30,666 nt of DNA from JAIBBG01 sp043748015 (lineage in GTDB: Bacteria > Bacteroidota > Bacteroidia > Flavobacteriales_D > Sanyastnellaceae): positions 1 through 30,666 of the forward strand of contig JAYTOA010000047.1 in NCBI GenBank assembly GCA_043748015.1, in the 5' to 3' direction. The notes under the pieces were generated by a model. That model saw nothing but the letters and a program-made list of their open reading frames with translations, did not search any database and was not told where the DNA came from. This document shows positions 25,552-30,666 of this stretch, piece after piece. Every line of letters begins with the position of its first letter. Positions within the stretch are counted from its first letter, which is position 1. A program made the translations under genes and the position numbers.

Positions 25552-27048
25552 TCAATGCACAATTAGCAATGGTGTCGTAAAAGTATGCGTACCGTCACCG
25601 GCTCTCAAATGATATAATCCGTTATCTAGGAATTCCACGTTCAGTTCCAACGTATTCAATCGACTGCTCATAGCACCCGGACGGATAGTATGCACCACTG
25701 CTCCGATTGAATTGATGATGGAAATCTGTGTGCGCTTGGTATCTAGGCCTGCTGCAGATATACTCACTTTTCCATTCGATGGATTAGGATAAATGTTCCA
25801 CGATAAATTTTCACTCAACGATTCAACTGATAAAGCGTTTAAAGCTTCAAACTCTGCCTTCTGAAATGATGGTGCGGAAAGAATGGATGAAAAGTCATAA
25901 GACCCATCGTAACTGTAAATTGTCACCATCGGATTTCCTTCAATATCGAGTCCTCGCACATAACAACTTCCATCAAAGCCTCCCCATTGACTTCCATGCA
26001 AACCATCGCCCTGCGTGTCTCTTAAATAGAACGAATAACAACCATCAGCCGGTAGGACATAAGTATTGTTGAAGTATTGATATGGAACAGTGAAATCTCC
26101 ACCGGAGAACATAATGCTATCATTTGAGTCGCGTATTTCCCAACTCACTTCATCCGCCCAATTGTCGAGCCCAAGCTCGAGCTGAATATGTAGCGTCGAC
26201 TGTACGAATCCACCGGCCAATGAAATTTCGTTATTATCAGTATTGATGTCCACTGTTGTGATTTCCATAACAACATTGGTATTCGGCAATAGGGCAACGT
26301 TTTCAAGAGTGATAACCTGTTGCATATATGAAAGAAGATTGCCGCTCCACATATAGGTAAAAGGTGTCTCCACACCTGAAATTGCTATCTCCAGATCTGT
26401 GATGGATTCTGTGCCGACATTCTTGATGACGAATGAAATCTGTGCTCCACTTGTTCCGCATAAACCCGAAATAGATCCATTGATAAGAGCTGGATCGAAT
26501 CCTTCCATGATAACCGGACACGAGAGTCCATTCATTGCTTCAAATAAAAGTTGTGCATTCACCTGACTCAATTCGCTCAACATACGATCCGGACAAATCA
26601 TAAATACTGTCGGCAAATAATTTACCTGCAACGAATCCGCGATGGCCGCATTATCAATCACCGGAATTGGATTGCCCGTCAACCAATCTCCCTGAGTCTC
26701 CGTCGCATAGTCGCCACTCAATAATTCCGGCCCGTAAAGCTGTTCAAGGGTGTTCGATGGTTCAGCTTCAATGTTTAGCACAACCACTTGATTAGTGCCT
26801 TCGGGTCCGTAAAGCGAAAAGAATTGCTGCAACTCACCGGATTGCTGATATTGCCATGCATAGCTATCCCATGCTCCAAAAATATTGAGCACTACAATTT
26901 TGCCATCATCAAGTAGCGAATATAAATTCCAGGAATTGCCATCCGTATCGGACGCGGTGAAATCAGGTGCTATAGATCCATCGTTCAACTGAGCAGTCAT
27001 TTGGGCAGTGAACATCAATGGTAAGAGGAAACAAAAAAATCTTTTCAT
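25552..27048 (-). CDS. T9SS type A cargo protein with a cysteine-less thioredoxin-like domain
   Basis: A 498-residue exported protein. The signal peptide is about residues 1-19 (RFFCFLLPLMFTAQMTAQ). Residues 20-175 form a redoxin-like domain: APDFTASDTDGNSWNLYSL, then VVLNIFGAWDSYAW, and the cis-Pro loop VNYLPTVFMICP. At the active site WCxxC is replaced by W-D61-S-Y-A64, so it cannot do thiol chemistry there. A middle part resembles CARDB-like and beta-sandwich surface domains (NVGTESITDLEIAISGV, DTQGDGLHGSQWGG). The C-terminus (about 417-498) is a T9SS type A sorting domain: SWNIYPNPSNGKVSIS, IINSIGAVV, LDNGLYHLRA. It heads a unit with the TlpA-like gene and is divergent from another T9SS cargo gene. 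Confidence 0.88.
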   Translation of the reverse strand: MKRFFCFLLPLMFTAQMTAQLNDGSIAPDFTASDTDGNSWNLYSLLDDGKIVVLNIFGAWDSYAWQYQQSGELQQFFSLYGPEGTNQVVVLNIEAEPSNTLEQLYGPELLSGDYATETQGDWLTGNPIPVIDNAAIADSLQVNYLPTVFMICPDRMLSELSQVNAQLLFEAMNGLSCPVIMEGFDPALINGSISGLCGTSGAQISFVIKNVGTESITDLEIAISGVETPFTYMWSGNLLSYMQQVITLENVALLPNTNVVMEITTVDINTDNNEISLAGGFVQSTLHIQLELGLDNWADEVSWEIRDSNDSIMFSGGDFTVPYQYFNNTYVLPADGCYSFYLRDTQGDGLHGSQWGGFDGSCYVRGLDIEGNPMVTIYSYDGSYDFSSILSAPSFQKAEFEALNALSVESLSENLSWNIYPNPSNGKVSISAAGLDTKRTQISIINSIGAVVHTIRPGAMSSRLNTLELNVEFLDNGLYHLRAGDGTHTFTTPLLIVH

Positions 27049-27151
27049 GATAAAAATGAGGGTCGCAAGATACGGTCACAAGCGCTCGAGTTCATGGCTT
27101 ATCACCGATCAATACATTCAACTTTTGTACACAAGTTTGGTAACTCTTTGC

Positions 27152-27159
27152 TATCTTTG
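27152..27159 (+). promoter_or_regulatory. Promoter -7 box for the small T9SS cargo gene
   Basis: TATCTTTG matches TAnnTTTG exactly. A TTTG at 27124-27127 lies 24 bp upstream, slightly wider than typical. The implied leader to the ATG at 27235 is about 70 nt. Confidence 0.45.
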
Positions 27160-27234
27160 AAAAACCAAGAAGCAAAAATTTTGAATCGTTGTTTGTGCTC
27201 TCAACTTTTTTTACTTTGCATAACACAAGAAAAC

Positions 27235-27957
27235 ATGAAGAAAATATTACTCAGTATTTGCATTGCTCTCATCACTATCAGTGGCTTTAGTCAGGTTGCT
27301 TCGCTTTATGGAGAAGTGAATATGGTGACAGGTACTGTTGCCAACGACCCTGAATTGCAGGTAAGTTGGGAGGTGATCAATGCCACCAGCGGAACTTTGG
27401 ATTTCGGTTGTAAGAGAATGGGGGTTCAAGAAGTTCCAGGAGCTACTAATCAGTTTTGTTGGGGAACTATTTGTTCACCTTTTGGCACTGGCAATGGTGT
27501 TTCATCGGAAATAGTAACGCTCGCTGCCAGTGAATCAACGAGTTCATTTTACGCTCACTATCGTCACAACGGTAATCCCGGACAAAGTATCATTCGCTAT
27601 TGCTGGTATGATGTAAATAATGTGACCAACGAATACTGCTTCAACGTTAACTATTGCGTAGATTCTGAATGCATCGTAAGTGTTGCAGAACGCGCTTCCG
27701 TTGGACAGATTGATAAAATTTCTCCGAATCCAATTAACAATACCGGAAACATAACTTACAGTTTTCTATCGGTTCCAAATTCAGGCAAACTGACCATTTA
27801 CAACATGGTGGGATCTATTGTTAAACAAGTTACGCTTACCAAAAAGGCAGGAGCTGTTATCATCAATGCCAACGATTTTGAAAATGGTATTTACTTCTGC
27901 AATATTGAAAACGGCGGAAAAGTTTTTGAGACTAAAAGATTTGTCATTGCTAAATAA
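27235..27957 (+). CDS. Small secreted protein with T9SS type A sorting domain
   Basis: A 240-residue exported protein. The signal peptide is KKILLSICIALITISGFSQ. The N-terminal domain of about 140 residues (residues 20-155) looks like an immunoglobulin- or cupredoxin-like beta-sandwich with cysteines (FGCKRMG, FCWGTICSPFG, RYCWYDV, YCVDSEC). The Cys and His content could suggest disulfides, but no metal site is clear. The C-terminal ~75 residues are a type A sorting domain: ISPNPINNTGNITYSF, LTIYNMVGSIVKQV, FENGIYFCNIENGG, KRFVIAK. The ATG at 27235 places the signal peptide correctly; the frame is open further upstream without signs of coding. A strong terminator follows. Role unknown. Confidence 0.87.
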   Translation: MKKILLSICIALITISGFSQVASLYGEVNMVTGTVANDPELQVSWEVINATSGTLDFGCKRMGVQEVPGATNQFCWGTICSPFGTGNGVSSEIVTLAASESTSSFYAHYRHNGNPGQSIIRYCWYDVNNVTNEYCFNVNYCVDSECIVSVAERASVGQIDKISPNPINNTGNITYSFLSVPNSGKLTIYNMVGSIVKQVTLTKKAGAVIINANDFENGIYFCNIENGGKVFETKRFVIAK

Positions 27958-27981
27958 TTAAAACGACTTGCACTCGCTTTG

Positions 27982-28015
27982 AAGAGGCCATCCAAAAGGA
28001 AGGCCTCTTTTTTTT
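27982..28015 (+). terminator. Rho-independent terminator after the small T9SS cargo gene
   Basis: AAGAGGCC at 27982-27989 pairs perfectly with GGCCTCTT at 28002-28009, with an inner TCC/GGA pairing around an AAAA loop. The stem is followed by TTTTTTTG. Confidence 0.92.
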
Positions 28016-28219
28016 GTGAGAGTTTTATTATGTGATGTGAAAGCAGTAGGCAGAAGTCCGAAGGCAACGTATCAACCAGCGTAATGCCTGAATTCGATGA
28101 CTAAACAACAAAGACAAACTTTAAAAAAGCAGGTTGAAAAACGTTGAGCCTTGTTGCTGTCATTTCATCAAAAAACCAAAACGTACCTCAGGATTATCTT
28201 TAGCCCCTATTACATTATT

Positions 28220-30487
28220 ATGAGTCAGATTCGCAAGAAGGAAGCGTTGGATTATCATTCACAAGGTCGCAAGGGCAAATTGGAAATTATTCCGACGAAG
28301 CCGCACAGCACACAACGCGATCTTGCTCTTGCCTATTCGCCGGGTGTTGCTGAGCCCGTGCTAGCAATAGCCGAAAACATAGATGATGTATACAAATACA
28401 CAGCGAAAGGAAATCTTGTCGCCATCATTTCGAATGGCACTGCGATTCTCGGGCTTGGGAATCTTGGTCCGGAAGCCAGCAAACCGGTGATGGAAGGAAA
28501 GGGAATGCTCTTCAAAATTTTTGCAGACATTGATGGAATGGACATAGAAGTAAAGGCGACGGATGTGGACGAATTCGTCAACACGGTGATCAATATTTCA
28601 CCCACATTCGGAGGAATCAATCTGGAAGACATCAAAGCACCTGAGGCGTTCGAGATTGAAGAAAAACTGAAAGCCGCATTGGATATTCCTGTGATGCATG
28701 ATGATCAGCATGGAACAGCAATCATTTCTGCAGCTGCCCTTCTTAATGCATTAGAAATTGCGAAAAAACAAATCAGCGATGTGCGCATGATAGTCAGCGG
28801 CGCCGGTGCTGCAGCGCTTTCCTGCATAGCATTGATGGTGAAGCTTGGAATGAAAAAGGAGAACGTTTTCATGTTCGACTCAAAAGGCTTGGTTCATTCG
28901 GAAAGAAATGACATTGACGATCGCAAGCGAAAATTTGCCTCTTTGAAAAACAACTATTCCGATCTATCAGAAGCATTGATTGGCGCAGATGTGTTTCTAG
29001 GGTTGTCGCAACCCAATCTGGTTTCAACAGCCATGGTAAAATCCATGACGAAAAATCCGATTGTGTTTGCCATGGCGAATCCCGATCCGGAAATTCCGTA
29101 TGAAGAAGCGATCGCAGCACGCGAGGATATCATCATGGCAACTGGAAGAAGTGATCATCCCAATCAAGTCAACAACGTCTTGGGATTTCCTTTCATATTT
29201 CGTGGAGCTTTGGATGTCCGCGCCTCTTGTATCAATGATGAGATGAAACTTGCAGCAGTGAAAGCGCTTGCGGAACTCGCAAAACATTCGGTGCCGGAAG
29301 AAGTGATAGAAGCATACAACCTAAAAAATTTATCGTTCGGAAAAGACTATATCATTCCAAAACCACTTGACCCACGTTTGATCACAGTTGTTTCAATGGC
29401 TGTCGCGAAAGCTGCAATCGACAGCGGTGTTGCGAAGATCAAAATTGAAAACTGGGAGGAATATCAGCAAGAGTTGCAAAAGCGAATGGGTCGTGATAAT
29501 GTGCTCACTCGCAGCATAGCAGAAAGGGCTCGCAAATCGCCAAAGCGGGTTGTATTTGCAGAAGGTGATAACTTCAAAATTCTAAAAGCCGCGCAACAGG
29601 CCAAAGATGAAGATGTGGCCATACCAATATTATTGGGTGATGAAGATAAGATTCGCAAAATGATCGCAGAGGCGGAACTCGATCTGGAAGGAGTGCAAAT
29701 CATTGATCCCAGAAGTGATGGGTTTCGAAACGAGAGACAATCATTCGGCAGACATCTTTTCGAGAAGAGAAAACGAAAAGGACTGACAGAAGATGAAGCA
29801 ATACGCACCATGCGCGAACGAAACTATTTCGGCGCCATGATGGTGGACATGGGCAATGCTGATGCTTTGATCAGCGGTATGACAAGAAATTATAGCCGCG
29901 TTATCAGACCCGCATTGCAAACAATTGGAATGGCTGAAGGAGTGAAAAAAGTTTGCGGCATGTATATCGTGGAGACACAACAAGGCCCGCTTTTTTTCGC
30001 AGACACAACTGTGAATATGGATCCTACTGCTGAAGATCTGGTGGAAATAACATTGCGAGCAGCAGAAGCAATTTCCAAGATGAAAATCATTCCGCGCATT
30101 GCATTGCTAAGCTATTCCAACTTTGGATCAGCGGAAGGAAAGGATGCTGCAAAGGTGGCTGCGGCTGTAAAGATTCTTCATCGCGATCATCCAGACCTCA
30201 TCGTTGATGGTGAGCTTCAAGCCAACTTTGCGCTCAATAACGAAATGCTCAAAGAGAATTTTCCATTCTCAAGATTGAACAATCAAAAAGCCAATACACT
30301 CATCTTCCCAAATCTTGCAGCAGGAAATATTGCATATAAACTATTGCAAGAAATCTCTGGACTCGAAGTGACGGGACCGGTACTTCTAGGTATGCGTAAA
30401 TCGTATCACATTCTTCAGATGGGATGTTCTGTGAGAGAAATTCTCAACATGGTGCGAATTGCTGTTGTGGATGCGCAGATGAAATAA
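28220..30487 (+). CDS. maeB: NADP-dependent malic enzyme with C-terminal phosphotransacetylase domain
   Basis: A 755-residue cytoplasmic enzyme, the usual length for MaeB, that decarboxylates malate to pyruvate with NADP+. Residues about 1-420 are the malic enzyme part: LALAYSPGVAEP with Tyr39, GLGNLGPEASKPVMEGK with the catalytic Lys94, the metal-binding ADIDGMDIEV and MHDDQHGTAI, and the Rossmann loop IVSGAGAAALSC. Residues about 430-755 are a phosphotransacetylase-like domain (RVVFAEGDNFKILKAA, GMTRNYSRVIRPALQTIG, VDGELQANFALN). In MaeB proteins this domain usually regulates in response to acetyl-CoA rather than catalysing. The ATG at 28220 gives the family start MSQIRKKEALDYH; upstream in-frame codons look noncoding. 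It is a single-gene unit. Confidence 0.96.
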   Translation: MSQIRKKEALDYHSQGRKGKLEIIPTKPHSTQRDLALAYSPGVAEPVLAIAENIDDVYKYTAKGNLVAIISNGTAILGLGNLGPEASKPVMEGKGMLFKIFADIDGMDIEVKATDVDEFVNTVINISPTFGGINLEDIKAPEAFEIEEKLKAALDIPVMHDDQHGTAIISAAALLNALEIAKKQISDVRMIVSGAGAAALSCIALMVKLGMKKENVFMFDSKGLVHSERNDIDDRKRKFASLKNNYSDLSEALIGADVFLGLSQPNLVSTAMVKSMTKNPIVFAMANPDPEIPYEEAIAAREDIIMATGRSDHPNQVNNVLGFPFIFRGALDVRASCINDEMKLAAVKALAELAKHSVPEEVIEAYNLKNLSFGKDYIIPKPLDPRLITVVSMAVAKAAIDSGVAKIKIENWEEYQQELQKRMGRDNVLTRSIAERARKSPKRVVFAEGDNFKILKAAQQAKDEDVAIPILLGDEDKIRKMIAEAELDLEGVQIIDPRSDGFRNERQSFGRHLFEKRKRKGLTEDEAIRTMRERNYFGAMMVDMGNADALISGMTRNYSRVIRPALQTIGMAEGVKKVCGMYIVETQQGPLFFADTTVNMDPTAEDLVEITLRAAEAISKMKIIPRIALLSYSNFGSAEGKDAAKVAAAVKILHRDHPDLIVDGELQANFALNNEMLKENFPFSRLNNQKANTLIFPNLAAGNIAYKLLQEISGLEVTGPVLLGMRKSYHILQMGCSVREILNMVRIAVVDAQMK

Positions 30488-30508
30488 TTGCTTCGCATTC
30501 AAAATTCA

Positions 30509-30564
30509 GGAATTAGGAATTAGGAATTAGGAATTAGGAATTAGGAATTAGGAATTAGGAATTA
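30509..30564 (+). repeat. Perfect 7-bp tandem repeat, (GGAATTA)8
   Basis: Eight exact copies of GGAATTA run from 30509 to 30564, followed by a broken copy (GGAAAT). The array starts 22 bp after the maeB stop codon, in noncoding DNA. Units abut without spacers, so this is a microsatellite-type array, not CRISPR. The rest of 30488-30666 is AT-rich with no gene. Confidence 0.97.
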
Positions 30565-30666
30565 GGAAATTGGGCGAAGTAGCATTCTTTTCGACTCGAA
30601 ATTTCCTTTTCTGAAGAATTTTTCATTTAAATTTTTCTTTTCGATGTGATTGTCATTTTCGAAAAA

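Noticed and set aside
30509..30564. CRISPR array
   Set aside because: The units are 7 bp and contiguous with no spacers, and no cas genes are present.

Overview
The window looks like a chromosomal piece of a member of the Bacteroidota, most likely on the Flavobacteriales side. The signs are: type IX secretion (T9SS) C-terminal sorting domains of both type A and type B; promoter -7 boxes of the Bacteroidota form TAnnTTTG; Bacteroidota-restricted families (DUF6029, DUF6089, Omp28-related, and the 160-residue protein often mislabelled 'ABC transporter ATPase'); and a Bacteroidota-type exosortase. I cannot name a genus. No rRNA, tRNA, CRISPR array, insertion sequence or phage gene was seen.

Layout. 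(1) 1-2147, minus: a large secreted multi-repeat protein whose C-terminus lies outside the window. (2) 2458-4253, minus: a compact operon of a 72-residue exosortase substrate with a PID-CTERM-like tail, an exosortase, a membrane partner, and a conserved cytoplasmic protein. (3) 4506-12173, plus: a tightly overlapping surface-polysaccharide operon made of a BY-kinase/chain-length regulator, GT2 glycosyltransferase, GNAT acetyltransferase, SpsF-type cytidylyltransferase, GSA-type PLP aminotransferase, membrane acyltransferase and short-chain dehydrogenase. It starts divergently from the exosortase operon. (4) 12216-16771: a T9SS type B secreted protein, a nitronate-monooxygenase-like flavoprotein and a DUF6089 outer-membrane protein with a clear terminator. 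(5) 16930-18227, minus: a two-gene GT2 plus WcaF-type acetyltransferase unit. (6) 18442-21666, plus: a secreted VPS10/BNR-repeat protein. (7) 21672-27048, minus: outer-membrane and thioredoxin-fold proteins in two transcription units separated by a terminator. (8) 27235-27957: a small T9SS cargo protein with a strong terminator. (9) 28220-30487: the NADP-malic enzyme/phosphotransacetylase fusion MaeB, followed by a perfect 7-bp tandem repeat.

How the parts may work together. The most interesting block is 2950-4253 next to 4506-12173. An exosortase sits with a minimal self-contained substrate and a membrane partner, head to head with a polysaccharide operon. Exosortases in other bacteria often occur with exopolysaccharide loci, so a tiny surface peptide made together with a sugar polymer is a reasonable hypothesis, but only the gene arrangement is seen. 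The sugar genes (SpsF, GSA aminotransferase, GNAT, PtmA-like SDR) resemble part of a pathway for an unusual amino sugar or nonulosonate-like sugar; no synthase, flippase or polymerase is present here. The 22-27 kb block carries three thioredoxin-fold exported proteins, one of which has lost both active-site cysteines.
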